Shown: piece by piece, positions 9,403 to 17,661 of the stretch | How positions within the stretch are numbered: the stretch's first letter is position 1 | Layout of the letters: each line of letters starts with the position of its first letter | Origin: JBFXAF01 sp050178915 | GTDB lineage: Bacteria; Pseudomonadota; Alphaproteobacteria; Rhizobiales; Rhizobiaceae | Length of the DNA stretch: 28,734 nt | Assembly (NCBI GenBank): GCA_050178915.1 | Contig: JBFXFO010000034.1 | Coordinates: 1-28,734, forward strand | Direction of reading: 5' to 3' | Translations under genes and position numbers: made by a program | The notes under the pieces: generated by a model | Database searches by the model: none | Told to the model about the DNA's origin: nothing | The model's input: the letters and a program-made list of their open reading frames with translations, nothing else

Positions 9403-9597
9403 ATGGGCAGGGCGGTCGCGGCGCTCGTCATCGGCATATTGCTGCTGATCGCGGTGCTGTGGCTGGCATCGCGCCTGTCGGACCGGATGCGCGGACATGG
9501 CGGGACCGTCACCAAGGTGGTCGCCCTGATCGTGATCGCGGCGCTGGCATACTGGCTCGTCGGCGAGGGGCTGGTGTTCGAGTATCTGAAACCGTGA
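9403..9597 (+). CDS. Small predicted two-helix membrane protein between nuoC and nuoD
   Basis: A 64-residue protein starting MGRAVAALVIGILLLIAVLW. Two hydrophobic helices (about residues 4-23 and 38-55) are separated by a short basic loop (SRLSDRMRGHGGTVTK), and the C-terminus ends FEYLKP. The ATG at 9403 is preceded by TGAGGTCCGGGG, whose GAGG/GGGG can serve as ribosome binding site. It sits 9 bases after the nuoC stop and 16 bases before nuoD, so it must be co-transcribed with the operon. I do not recognise a named family. Alphaproteobacterial nuo clusters are known to carry unidentified reading frames, so this may be a lineage-specific accessory or assembly protein of complex I, which is inference. 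Confidence 0.7.
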   Translation: MGRAVAALVIGILLLIAVLWLASRLSDRMRGHGGTVTKVVALIVIAALAYWLVGEGLVFEYLKP

Positions 9598-9613
9598 ACG
9601 CGGCGAACTGACC

Positions 9614-10804
9614 ATGGCTGAAACCGCAGTCCGCAATTTCAACATCAATTTCGGGCCGCAGCACCCGGCTGCGCACGGCGTGCTGCGCCTCGTGCTGGAA
9701 CTCGACGGCGAGGTTGTCGACCGCGTCGATCCGCATATCGGCCTGCTGCATCGCGGCACCGAGAAGCTGATCGAGCACAAGACCTATCTGCAGGCGGTGC
9801 CCTATCTCGACCGGCTCGACTATTGCGCGCCGATGAACCAGGAGCACGCCTTCGCGCTTGCGGTCGAGCGCCTGCTCGGCGTCGAGGTGCCGATCCGCGG
9901 CCAGCTCATCCGCGTGCTCTATTCCGAGATGGGCCGCATCATGTCGCACATCCTGAATGTGACGACGCAGGCCATGGACGTCGGCGCGCTGACCCCGCCG
10001 CTGTGGGGCTTCGTCGAGCGCGAAAAGCTGATGGTGTTCTACGAGCGCGCGTCCGGCTCGCGTATGCATGCAGCCTATTTCCGGCCGGGCGGCGTGCATC
10101 AGGACCTGCCCGACCAGCTGGTCGAGGACATCGGCAAGTGGATCGACCCGTTCCTGAAGGCGCTCGACGATCTCGACAACCTGTTGACGCCCAATCGCAT
10201 CTTCAAGCAGCGCAACGTCGACATCGGCGTGGTTTCGCTCGACGACGCGTGGGCCTGGGGCTTCTCGGGCGTGATGGTGCGCGGCTCCGGCGCTGCGTGG
10301 GACCTGCGCAAGTCGCAGCCTTATGAATGCTACTCCGAGATGCAGTTCGACGTGCCGATCGGCAAGAACGGCGACTGTTTCGACCGCTATCTGATCCGCA
10401 TGGAGGAGATGCGCCAGGCAGCCTCCATCATGCGCCAGTGCGTCGATCGCCTGCTCGGCAAGGAGAGGATCGGCCCGGTGTCGAACCTCGACGGCAAGAT
10501 CGTGCCGCCGAAGCGCGGCGCCATGAAGCGCTCGATGGAAGCGCTCATCCACCATTTCAAGCTCTACACCGAGGGCTATCGCGTGCCGGCCGGCGAGGTC
10601 TATGCCGCCGTCGAGGCGCCGAAGGGCGAGTTCGGCGTCTATCTCGTGTCAGACGGCACCAACAAGCCGTATCGCGCAAAGCTGCGCGCGCCTGGCTTTG
10701 CGCACCTGCAGGCGATGGATTTCCTTTGCCGCGGCCACATGCTGGCCGACGTCACCGCCGTGCTCGGCTCGATCGACATCGTCTTCGGCGAGGTGGATCG
10801 CTGA
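9614..10804 (+). CDS. nuoD: NADH-quinone oxidoreductase subunit D
   Basis: A 396-residue 49-kDa-type subunit that forms the quinone pocket with NuoB and NuoH. It starts near the conserved NFNINFGPQHPAAHGVLRLV, whose His lies at the quinone headgroup, and continues with HIGLLHRGTEKLIEHKTYLQ and YLDRLDYCAPMNQEH; the Tyr in QAVPYLDRLDY corresponds to the quinone-binding Tyr. The C-terminus IDIVFGEVDR is the usual complex I ending (no hydrogenase-type Cys ligands). The length matches rhizobial NuoD. The stop overlaps the start of the next gene, an FkbM-type methyltransferase, as TGATG. Confidence 0.97.
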   Translation: MAETAVRNFNINFGPQHPAAHGVLRLVLELDGEVVDRVDPHIGLLHRGTEKLIEHKTYLQAVPYLDRLDYCAPMNQEHAFALAVERLLGVEVPIRGQLIRVLYSEMGRIMSHILNVTTQAMDVGALTPPLWGFVEREKLMVFYERASGSRMHAAYFRPGGVHQDLPDQLVEDIGKWIDPFLKALDDLDNLLTPNRIFKQRNVDIGVVSLDDAWAWGFSGVMVRGSGAAWDLRKSQPYECYSEMQFDVPIGKNGDCFDRYLIRMEEMRQAASIMRQCVDRLLGKERIGPVSNLDGKIVPPKRGAMKRSMEALIHHFKLYTEGYRVPAGEVYAAVEAPKGEFGVYLVSDGTNKPYRAKLRAPGFAHLQAMDFLCRGHMLADVTAVLGSIDIVFGEVDR

Positions 10805-11802
10805 TGGCGGATGCAGCGGGCAGGGGCGACATCGTGATCGACACGGTGTCCGGCAAGGTCGAGGGAGCGGCGCCGCACGAGCGCCTCGCCATCGGCCTGC
10901 TGCGCCTGTCGACCTTGATCCTGCGGCCGTTCCACCTGTTCGGCGCATCCTATGTGGCGCGCACGCTGCGACGCGTGCTGCCCAGCCGCAAGTCGATGAC
11001 CTTCCGGCTGGCCGAAGATGCGCTCATGCGCACGCCGTGGTGCGACAATTACTGGTCGGTTCTCAGCCTGCGCGGCTTCAGCTACGAGGCATCGGTGCGC
11101 GTGCTGATCCAGCGTTCGCTCGATGTCGACTATGGCTTCATCGATGCGGGCGCCAACCACGGCTACTGGTCGGCGCTGGCTTCGAGCCGCTGGGCCGGAT
11201 CGCGTCCGGTGGTCGCGATAGAGGCCGCTGCCGATACCTTCCGCCAGCTCGACGAGAACCGTCGCCTGAACGGCGGGCGCTTCACCGCGCTCAACCGCGC
11301 GATCGCTGCGACCGGCGGCGAGCACGTGCGCATCTACGGGCGCAAGCACGAGCAGCGGACGACCGTCGCCCCGTCGGCGGAAGCCAAGCCCATCCTCGAC
11401 TGCACCACGATCACCCTCGACGAGGTCGCCGCCATGCCGGAATTCGGCACGGTGAGCAGTTTTGTCGTGAAGCTGGACGTGGAGGGCGTCGAGGTTCCTG
11501 CCTTCGAGGGCGCCAGCCGTCTGCTCGCAGGCGACAGCGTCTTCGTCTACGAGGACCATGGCGGCGACGCCAGCCATGCCACGACGCATCACGTGCTGAA
11601 CGTGCTGGGCATGCGGGTCTTCTGGTTGGGCGAGGGGCGCGGCGAGGAGATACGCGACCCGGGCCGGCTCGACTCGATCAAGAAGTCGCGCCGCCTGGGC
11701 TATGATATGGTTGCAAGCCGCAGTCCGTTCTGGCTGTCGCGGCTCGAGCAGATGACGGGAGCGAACGGCACCGGGCCGGCAGCTCTCAAGGACGCAGCAT
11801 GA
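10804..11802 (+). CDS. FkbM-family SAM-dependent methyltransferase embedded in the nuo operon
   Basis: A 332-residue protein. A ~60-residue N-terminal part with a hydrophobic stretch (LAIGLLRLSTLILRPFHLFG) precedes a Rossmann methyltransferase domain. SAM-binding motif I is YGFIDAGANHGYWSALASS (about 110-128), post-I is VVAIEAAADTFRQLDENRRL, and the FkbM signature FVVKLDVEGVEVPAFEGASR follows. FkbM proteins usually O-methylate sugars or polyketides; no complex I role is established for this family. The start codon shares a base with the nuoD stop (TGATG) and the stop overlaps the nuoE ATG (ATGA), so translation is likely coupled with both. Base composition matches the neighbours. The target could be a glycan or, speculatively, a complex I subunit. 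Confidence 0.88.
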   Translation: MADAAGRGDIVIDTVSGKVEGAAPHERLAIGLLRLSTLILRPFHLFGASYVARTLRRVLPSRKSMTFRLAEDALMRTPWCDNYWSVLSLRGFSYEASVRVLIQRSLDVDYGFIDAGANHGYWSALASSRWAGSRPVVAIEAAADTFRQLDENRRLNGGRFTALNRAIAATGGEHVRIYGRKHEQRTTVAPSAEAKPILDCTTITLDEVAAMPEFGTVSSFVVKLDVEGVEVPAFEGASRLLAGDSVFVYEDHGGDASHATTHHVLNVLGMRVFWLGEGRGEEIRDPGRLDSIKKSRRLGYDMVASRSPFWLSRLEQMTGANGTGPAALKDAA

Positions 11803-12983
11803 GTGTTCGCAGACTAGCCTCTCCCGACCTGCAGCCTGCCGGCTTTGCCTTCGCCGGCGACAATATCGATGCCGCGCGCACGTGGATCGGCAAGTATCCG
11901 AAGGGCCGCGAGCAGTCGGCGGTGATTCCGCTGCTGATGCTTGCGCAGGAACAGGAAGGCTGGGTCACCAAGCCCGCCATCGAGCACATCGCGGACATGC
12001 TCGGCATGCCGTACATCCGTGCGCTCGAGGTGGCGACGTTCTACACCCAGTTCCAGCTGAATCCGGTAGGGACGCGCGCGCACGTCCAGGTTTGCGGCAC
12101 GACGCCGTGCATGCTGCGCGGAGCCGAAGCCCTGATCGACGTCTGCCGCTCGAAAATCCACCATGACGCCTTCCACCTGAACGCCTCGGGCACGCTGTCC
12201 TGGGAGGAAGTGGAATGCGCCGGCGCCTGCGTGAATGCGCCGATGGTCACGATCTTCAAGGATACGTACGAGGATCTGACGCCCGAGCGGCTGGCTGAGA
12301 TCATCGACGCCTTCGAGGCGGGCAGGGGCAGCGACGTGCCGGTCGGTCCGCAGAACGGCCGCAGCGTGTCCGCCCCGCAGTCGGGCCTGACCTCGCTGAC
12401 CGATGAAAAGGCGGTGCTGAAGTCCACCCGCGACGCCGAACAGGCGAAGGCTGCTGCGACGACTCCCGCGACCAGCGAGCCGCCGGTGGCGCCGTCGAAT
12501 GCGGCCAAGCCGCAGACGGCTGCGGTCGAGACGAACCCCACGATCAAGTCTCCGTCCGACGTGAAGGTTGCGCCGGCCGCCGAGGCCGCAGCAAGCGCCG
12601 CTCCGCCCGCGCACTCCGGCACCGAGGCGAACAAGGCCGCTCCCGAGGTCGAGCAGGTCGCGAAGCAGCGCTCCGGTGCTGCCGACGCCAAGCCGACACT
12701 TGACGATCCGAACCGCCCGAAGGGTGTGGAGAAGCCGCAAAAGCCGGACGATCTGCAACTGATCACGGGCATCGGCCCGAAGAACGAGGGCGTGCTGAAC
12801 TCGCTCGGCATCTACACCTTCGCGCAGGTCGCGGCCTGGAACGAGGCCGAGCGCCACTGGGTCGACGGCTATCTGAACTTCAAGGGACGCGTCGACCGCG
12901 AGAACTGGGTGAAGCAGGCCGATGCGCTGGCCCGCGGCGGCGTCGAGGAATATGTCCGCGTCTTTGGCAAGAAACCGCAATAG
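11799..12983 (+). CDS. nuoE: NADH-quinone oxidoreductase subunit E with C-terminal linker and HhH domain
   Basis: A 394-residue protein, more than twice the ~160-residue core NuoE. The core (about 1-175) is the thioredoxin-like 24-kDa subunit with the N1a [2Fe-2S] ligands Cys99, Cys104, Cys140 and Cys144 (CGTTPCMLRG and VECAGACVNAP). Residues ~180-315 form a low-complexity Ala/Pro/Lys/Glu linker. Residues ~318-390 form a compact domain with the helix-hairpin-helix pattern LQLITGIGPKNEGVLNSLGI, then YTFAQVAAW and an aromatic-rich end. Such extensions occur in rhizobial NuoE proteins; their role is not established. The ATG overlaps the methyltransferase stop by four bases. In the dehydrogenase module NuoE pairs with NuoF. 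Confidence 0.95.
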   Translation: MSVRRLASPDLQPAGFAFAGDNIDAARTWIGKYPKGREQSAVIPLLMLAQEQEGWVTKPAIEHIADMLGMPYIRALEVATFYTQFQLNPVGTRAHVQVCGTTPCMLRGAEALIDVCRSKIHHDAFHLNASGTLSWEEVECAGACVNAPMVTIFKDTYEDLTPERLAEIIDAFEAGRGSDVPVGPQNGRSVSAPQSGLTSLTDEKAVLKSTRDAEQAKAAATTPATSEPPVAPSNAAKPQTAAVETNPTIKSPSDVKVAPAAEAAASAAPPAHSGTEANKAAPEVEQVAKQRSGAADAKPTLDDPNRPKGVEKPQKPDDLQLITGIGPKNEGVLNSLGIYTFAQVAAWNEAERHWVDGYLNFKGRVDRENWVKQADALARGGVEEYVRVFGKKPQ

Positions 12984-12999
12984 CAGCACGGGGGATGTC

Positions 13000-13182
13000 A
13001 TGAATCTGTCAGTCGTCAGCATCATCGTTCTGATCGTTTGCATCGTTGCCGCCAATCTTCTTCTGGTCGCGCTGCGCCAGGTCGTGGACCTGCCCTGGGA
13101 TGACGGAATCGAATCCGCGGTGGCCGCCGGCATCGGCGCGCTCGTCTGGGGCATAGTGTCCCCGAAGTTCAGAAGGGCCTGA
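13000..13182 (+). CDS. Small predicted membrane protein between nuoE and nuoF
   Basis: A 60-residue protein starting MNLSVVSIIVLIVCIVAANL, with a first hydrophobic helix (about 3-26), a short acidic loop (VVDLPWDDGIE) and a weaker second hydrophobic segment (AVAAGIGALVWGIVS), ending in the basic KFRRA. The ATG at 13000 is preceded by GGGGG at a five-base spacing. It begins 16 bases after nuoE and ends two bases before nuoF. I do not recognise a named family. Its position makes it co-transcribed with complex I, and it may assist assembly or be a lineage-specific accessory protein, which is inference. Confidence 0.65.
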   Translation: MNLSVVSIIVLIVCIVAANLLLVALRQVVDLPWDDGIESAVAAGIGALVWGIVSPKFRRA

Positions 13183-13184
13183 TC

Positions 13185-14492
13185 TTGCTCGCCGACAAAG
13201 ACCGCATCTTCACCAACATCTACGGCCGTTTCGACCAGTCGCTGGCCGGTGCGCAGGCGCGCGGCCTGTGGGACGATACGCCCGGCATCATCGCCAAGGG
13301 CCGGGACTGGATCATCAACGAGATGAAGGCCTCGGGCCTGCGCGGTCGCGGCGGCGCCGGCTTCCCGACCGGCCTGAAATGGTCGTTCATGCCGAAGCAG
13401 AGCACCGATGGACGCCCGTCCTATCTGGTGGTGAACGCGGACGAGTCGGAGCCGGGCACCTGCAAGGACCGCGACATCCTCCGTCATGACCCGCATACGC
13501 TGGTCGAGGGCTGCCTGATCGCCGGTTTCGCGATGGGCGCGATTGCCGCCTACATCTACGTGCGCGGCGAGTTCATCCGCGAACGCGAAGCGCTGCAGCG
13601 CGCCATTGACGAGGCCTATGAGGCCAAGCTGATCGGCAAGGGCAACACCAGCGGCTACGACTTCGACATCTACATGCACCACGGCGCCGGTGCCTACATC
13701 TGCGGCGAGGAAACGGCACTGCTGGAAAGCCTGGAGGGCAAGAAGGGCCAGCCGCGGCTGAAGCCGCCGTTCCCGGCCAATGTCGGCCTCTATGGCTGCC
13801 CGACCACGGTGAACAACGTCGAGTCGATCGCGGTGGCGCCGACGATCCTGCGGCGTGGCGCGGCGTGGTTCATGGGCTTCGGCCGCCCGAACAATGCCGG
13901 TACCAAGCTCTTCTGCATCTCCGGCCACGTGAACAACCCGTGCACCGTCGAAGAGGCGATGTCGATCCCGTTCCGTGAGCTGATCGAGAAGCATTGCGGC
14001 GGCGTGCGCGGCGGCTGGGACAATCTGCTGGCGGTCATCCCCGGCGGCGCTTCGGTGCCGCTGGTGCCGGCCGAGCAGATCATGGATGCCCCGATGGACT
14101 TCGACGCGCTGCGCGACCTGAAGTCGGGCCTTGGCACGGCGGCCGTGATCGTCATGGACAAGTCGACCGACATTGTGAAGGCGATCGCGCGGCTCTCCTA
14201 TTTCTACAAGCACGAGAGCTGCGGCCAGTGCACGCCGTGCCGCGAGGGTACCGGCTGGATGTGGCGCGTGATGGAGCGGCTGGTGCGCGGCGAGGCGCAG
14301 AAGCGCGAGATCGACATGCTGCTCGACGTGACCAAGCAGGTCGAGGGCCACACCATCTGCGCGCTGGGCGACGCGGCGGCCTGGCCGATCCAGGGCCTGA
14401 TGCGCCACTTCCGCCCCGAGGTGGAGCGCCGCATCGACGAATTCTCCCGCAACGCGCACCGGGCCGAGCCCGTGCTGGTCGCGGCGGAGTAG
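13185..14492 (+). CDS. nuoF: NADH-quinone oxidoreductase subunit F (NADH-binding)
   Basis: A 435-residue 51-kDa subunit that oxidises NADH with FMN and passes electrons to cluster N3. The glycine-rich NADH/FMN motif GRGGAGFPTG lies at 54-63, followed by VVNADESEPGTCKDRDIL at the FMN site. Cluster N3 ligands are Cys346, Cys349, Cys352 (ESCGQCTPCREG) and Cys392 (TICALGDAAAWP). The start is TTG at 13185, supported by AGAAGGG seven bases upstream and by MLADKDRIFTNIYG, the expected N-terminus in this lineage; no in-frame ATG precedes the conserved region. It lies two bases after the small membrane gene. Confidence 0.96.
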   Translation: MLADKDRIFTNIYGRFDQSLAGAQARGLWDDTPGIIAKGRDWIINEMKASGLRGRGGAGFPTGLKWSFMPKQSTDGRPSYLVVNADESEPGTCKDRDILRHDPHTLVEGCLIAGFAMGAIAAYIYVRGEFIREREALQRAIDEAYEAKLIGKGNTSGYDFDIYMHHGAGAYICGEETALLESLEGKKGQPRLKPPFPANVGLYGCPTTVNNVESIAVAPTILRRGAAWFMGFGRPNNAGTKLFCISGHVNNPCTVEEAMSIPFRELIEKHCGGVRGGWDNLLAVIPGGASVPLVPAEQIMDAPMDFDALRDLKSGLGTAAVIVMDKSTDIVKAIARLSYFYKHESCGQCTPCREGTGWMWRVMERLVRGEAQKREIDMLLDVTKQVEGHTICALGDAAAWPIQGLMRHFRPEVERRIDEFSRNAHRAEPVLVAAE

Positions 14493-14499
14493 GGGGCAA

Positions 14500-14518
14500 T
14501 CAGGCGCGCTGCGCCTGA
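14500..14518 (+). other. Perfect hairpin between nuoF and nuoG
   Basis: TCAGGCGC (14500-14507) pairs with GCGCCTGA (14511-14518) in a perfect 8-bp stem around the loop GCT. It follows the nuoF stop by 7 bases and ends two bases before the nuoG ribosome binding site. It lacks a U-tract, so it is more likely an RNA stability or processing element than a terminator. Confidence 0.5.
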
Positions 14519-14528
14519 CCGGGAAAGA

Positions 14529-16613
14529 ATGGCAATGGCAAAGCTCAAGGTCGACGGGAAAGAGATCGAGGTACCCGACCACTACACGCTGCTGCAGGCG
14601 GCGGAGGAGGCGGGTGCGGAAGTGCCGCGATTCTGCTTCCACGAGCGGCTGTCGATCGCCGGCAATTGCCGCATGTGCCTGGTCGAGGTGAAGGGCGGTC
14701 CGCCCAAGCCGCAGGCGTCCTGCGCCATGGGCGTCAAGGACCTGCGCCCCGGCCCGAATGGCGAGCCGCCGGAGATGTTCACCAACACGCCGATGGTGAA
14801 GAAGGCGCGCGAAGGCGTGATGGAGTTCCTGCTGATCAATCATCCGCTCGACTGCCCGATCTGCGATCAGGGCGGCGAGTGTGACCTGCAGGACCAGGCG
14901 ATGGCCTTCGGCGTCGACTCCTCGCGCTACGCCGAGAACAAGCGCGCCGTTGAGGACAAGTATATCGGACCGCTGGTGAAGACGATCATGAACCGCTGCA
15001 TCCACTGCACGCGGTGCGTTCGCTTCACGACGGAAGTTGCCGGCATCTCCGAACTCGGTCTGATCGGCCGCGGCGAGGATGCCGAGATCACCACCTATCT
15101 CGAGCAGGCGATGTCGTCGGAGCTGCAGGGCAACGTCATCGACCTTTGCCCTGTCGGCGCACTGACCTCGAAGCCCTATGCGTTCCAGGCGCGTCCGTGG
15201 GAGCTGCAGAAGACCGAATCCATCGACGTCATGGACGCCGTCGGCTCGGCCATCCGCGTCGATACGCGTGGCCGCGAGGTGATGCGCATCCTGCCGCGCA
15301 CCAACGAGGCGATCAACGAGGAGTGGATCTCCGACAAGACCCGCTTCATCTGGGACGGCCTGCGCACGCAGCGCCTCGATCGGCCCTACGTTCGCAAGGA
15401 CGGCCGGCTTGTGGCGGCCACCTGGCCGGAGGCCTTTGCCGCCGTCCGCGACGCCGTGGCGAAGACGTCGGCTGACCGGATCGGCGCGATCGCCGGTGAC
15501 CTCGCCGCAGTCGAGGAAATGTATGCGCTGAAGCTGCTCATGCAGTCGCTCGGCGCGACCAGCATCGACTGCCGCCAGGACGGTGCTGCGCTCGACCCGT
15601 CGCTCGGGCGCGCCAGCTACATCTTCAATCCGGGCATCGAGGCGATCGAGCAGGCCGACGCCGTGCTCATCATCGGCGCCAACCCGCGCTACGAGGCGTC
15701 GGTGCTCAACGCCCGCATCCGCAAGCGCTGGCGTGGCGGCGATCTGCCGGTCGGCGTCATCGGCGACGTCGGCGACACGCGCTACCAGTACGAGCAGCTT
15801 GGCGCCGGCACGGACACGCTGGCCGATCTTGCTGCCGGCAAGGGCAGCTTCTTCGAGAAGCTGACGAACGCAAAGAAGCCTCTGATCATCGTCGGGCAGG
15901 GCGCTCTGGCGCGCGCTGACGGCGCTGCCGTGCTTGGCCTCGCCGCCAGGCTGGCGCAGGCGGTCGGCGCGGTTGCCGACGGCTGGAACGGCTTTGCCGT
16001 GCTGCACACGGCCGCAGCGCGCGTCGGTGGCCTTGACCTCGGCTTTGTTCCGCGTGAGGGCGGCAAGAACGCCGCGGCGATGCTGGAGGGCACGGACGTG
16101 CTCTTCCTGCTCGGCGCTGACGAGCTGGATCTCGCGCCCGCCAAGGGCTTCGTCGTCTATATCGGCACGCATGGCGACGCCGGCGCGCACCGCGCAGACG
16201 TGATCCTGCCGGGTGCCACCTACACCGAGAAGTCCGGCACCTACGTCAACACCGAAGGCCGCGTGCAGATGACCAACCGCGCCGGCTTCGCGCCGGGCGA
16301 TGCGCGCGAGGACTGGGCGATCCTGCGCGCGCTGTCGGAAGTGCTGGGCAAGAAGCTGCCGTTCGACTCGCTCGCCGCGCTGCGCGGCAAACTCTACGCC
16401 GAGCATCCGCATTTCGCCGGCATCGACGCGGTTGCGCCGGCCGACACTGACGGCGTGGCGAAGGCAGCCGGACTCGGCGGCGCGCTGCGCAAGGACGCAT
16501 TCCGTTCGGCGGTCAGCGACTTCTACCTCACCAACCCGATTGCGCGCGCCTCGGCTGTGATGGCCGAATGCTCCGCACTCGCAAAGACCGGCTTCCGGCA
16601 GGCGGCGGAGTAA
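14529..16613 (+). CDS. nuoG: NADH-quinone oxidoreductase subunit G
   Basis: A 694-residue 75-kDa subunit of the NADH module. Counted from ATG 14529, the N1b [2Fe-2S] ligands are Cys36, Cys47, Cys50 and Cys65. The His-ligated cluster N5 uses His105, Cys109, Cys112 and Cys118 (HPLDCPICDQGGEC). Cluster N4 uses Cys157, Cys160, Cys163 (NRCIHCTRC) and Cys207 (DLCPVGA). I see no extra Cys set for cluster N7, in keeping with the short rhizobial/mitochondrial form; E. coli NuoG is about 900 residues. The rest is a molybdopterin-oxidoreductase-like domain without cofactor motifs. Starts at 14529 or 14535 (MAKLKVDGKEIE) are both possible; GGGA at 14521 spaces better for the second. Confidence 0.96.
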   Translation: MAMAKLKVDGKEIEVPDHYTLLQAAEEAGAEVPRFCFHERLSIAGNCRMCLVEVKGGPPKPQASCAMGVKDLRPGPNGEPPEMFTNTPMVKKAREGVMEFLLINHPLDCPICDQGGECDLQDQAMAFGVDSSRYAENKRAVEDKYIGPLVKTIMNRCIHCTRCVRFTTEVAGISELGLIGRGEDAEITTYLEQAMSSELQGNVIDLCPVGALTSKPYAFQARPWELQKTESIDVMDAVGSAIRVDTRGREVMRILPRTNEAINEEWISDKTRFIWDGLRTQRLDRPYVRKDGRLVAATWPEAFAAVRDAVAKTSADRIGAIAGDLAAVEEMYALKLLMQSLGATSIDCRQDGAALDPSLGRASYIFNPGIEAIEQADAVLIIGANPRYEASVLNARIRKRWRGGDLPVGVIGDVGDTRYQYEQLGAGTDTLADLAAGKGSFFEKLTNAKKPLIIVGQGALARADGAAVLGLAARLAQAVGAVADGWNGFAVLHTAAARVGGLDLGFVPREGGKNAAAMLEGTDVLFLLGADELDLAPAKGFVVYIGTHGDAGAHRADVILPGATYTEKSGTYVNTEGRVQMTNRAGFAPGDAREDWAILRALSEVLGKKLPFDSLAALRGKLYAEHPHFAGIDAVAPADTDGVAKAAGLGGALRKDAFRSAVSDFYLTNPIARASAVMAECSALAKTGFRQAAE

Positions 16614-16614
16614 G

Positions 16615-17661
16615 ATGGACTCCTTCTTCGACTTCTACGTGCTGCCGGCGCTGATCGTCCTCGCCAAGTCGGTCGGGCTTATTGTCGTCCTGCTCGTGTT
16701 CATCGCCTTCCTGCTCTACGCCGATCGCAAGGTCTGGGCGGCCGTGCAGTTGCGTCGCGGTCCGAACGTCGTGGGCCCGTGGGGCCTGCTGCAGTCCTTC
16801 GCCGACCTGCTGAAGTTCGTGTTCAAGGAGCCGGTGATCCCGTCCGGTGCCAACAAGGGCGTGTTCCTGCTGGCGCCGCTGGTGTCGGCCGTGCTCGCCA
16901 TCGCCGCGTGGGCCGTCATACCGGTCGACGCGGGCTGGGCCATCGCCAACATCAATGTCGGCATCCTCTACGTCTTCGCGATCTCCTCGCTGGAAGTGTA
17001 CGGCGTGATCATGGGCGGATGGGCGTCCAACTCGAAGTACCCGTTCCTCGGCGCCCTGCGCTCCGCCGCGCAGATGGTGTCCTATGAGGTCTCGATCGGC
17101 TTCGTCATCATCACCGTGCTGCTCTGCGTCGGTTCGCTCAACCTGACCGACATCGTTCTGTCGCAGCAGGACGGCATCGGCACGCGCCTCGGCCTGTCGA
17201 ACAGCTTCCTCGACTGGCACTGGCTCGGCCTGTTCCCGATGTTCGTGATCTTCTTCATCTCGGCGCTGGCTGAGACGAACCGCCCGCCCTTCGACCTGGT
17301 CGAGGCGGAGTCGGAACTCGTCGCCGGCCACATGATCGAATACTCGTCGACGCCGTTCCTGCTGTTCTTCCTCGGAGAGTATGTGGCGATCGTGCTGATG
17401 TGCGCGCTCACCACCATCCTCTTCCTTGGCGGATGGCTGCCGCCCTTCGACTTCGCACCGTTCACCTGGATTCCGGGCGTCATCTGGTTCGTGCTGAAGG
17501 TCTGCCTGGTGTTCTTCATGTTCTCGATCGTGAAGGCGTTCGTGCCGCGCTACCGCTACGACCAGCTGATGCGCCTGGGCTGGAAGGTGTTCCTGCCGAT
17601 CTCGCTCGCCATGGTCGTGATCACCGCGTTCGTGGTGAAGTTCATGGAGCTGTCGGCATGA
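16615..17661 (+). CDS. nuoH: NADH-quinone oxidoreductase subunit H
   Basis: A 348-residue membrane subunit with about eight helices that forms the membrane side of the quinone chamber and links redox chemistry to the proton channels. Conserved sequences include LLYADRKVWAAVQLRRGPNV, the cytoplasmic loop after LKFVFKEPVIPSGANKG, and the acidic quinone loop ALAETNRPPFDLVEAESELV followed by AGHMIEYSS. The ATG at 16615 follows the nuoG stop after one base. The stop overlaps the next small gene as ATGA. Confidence 0.97.
   Translation: MDSFFDFYVLPALIVLAKSVGLIVVLLVFIAFLLYADRKVWAAVQLRRGPNVVGPWGLLQSFADLLKFVFKEPVIPSGANKGVFLLAPLVSAVLAIAAWAVIPVDAGWAIANINVGILYVFAISSLEVYGVIMGGWASNSKYPFLGALRSAAQMVSYEVSIGFVIITVLLCVGSLNLTDIVLSQQDGIGTRLGLSNSFLDWHWLGLFPMFVIFFISALAETNRPPFDLVEAESELVAGHMIEYSSTPFLLFFLGEYVAIVLMCALTTILFLGGWLPPFDFAPFTWIPGVIWFVLKVCLVFFMFSIVKAFVPRYRYDQLMRLGWKVFLPISLAMVVITAFVVKFMELSA

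Noticed and set aside
11814..16412. A 1532-codon minus-strand open frame opposite nuoE-nuoG
   Set aside because: It lies antisense to well-supported complex I genes with intact motifs; its translation is Arg/Ala/His-rich without domains. High GC makes long antisense frames common.
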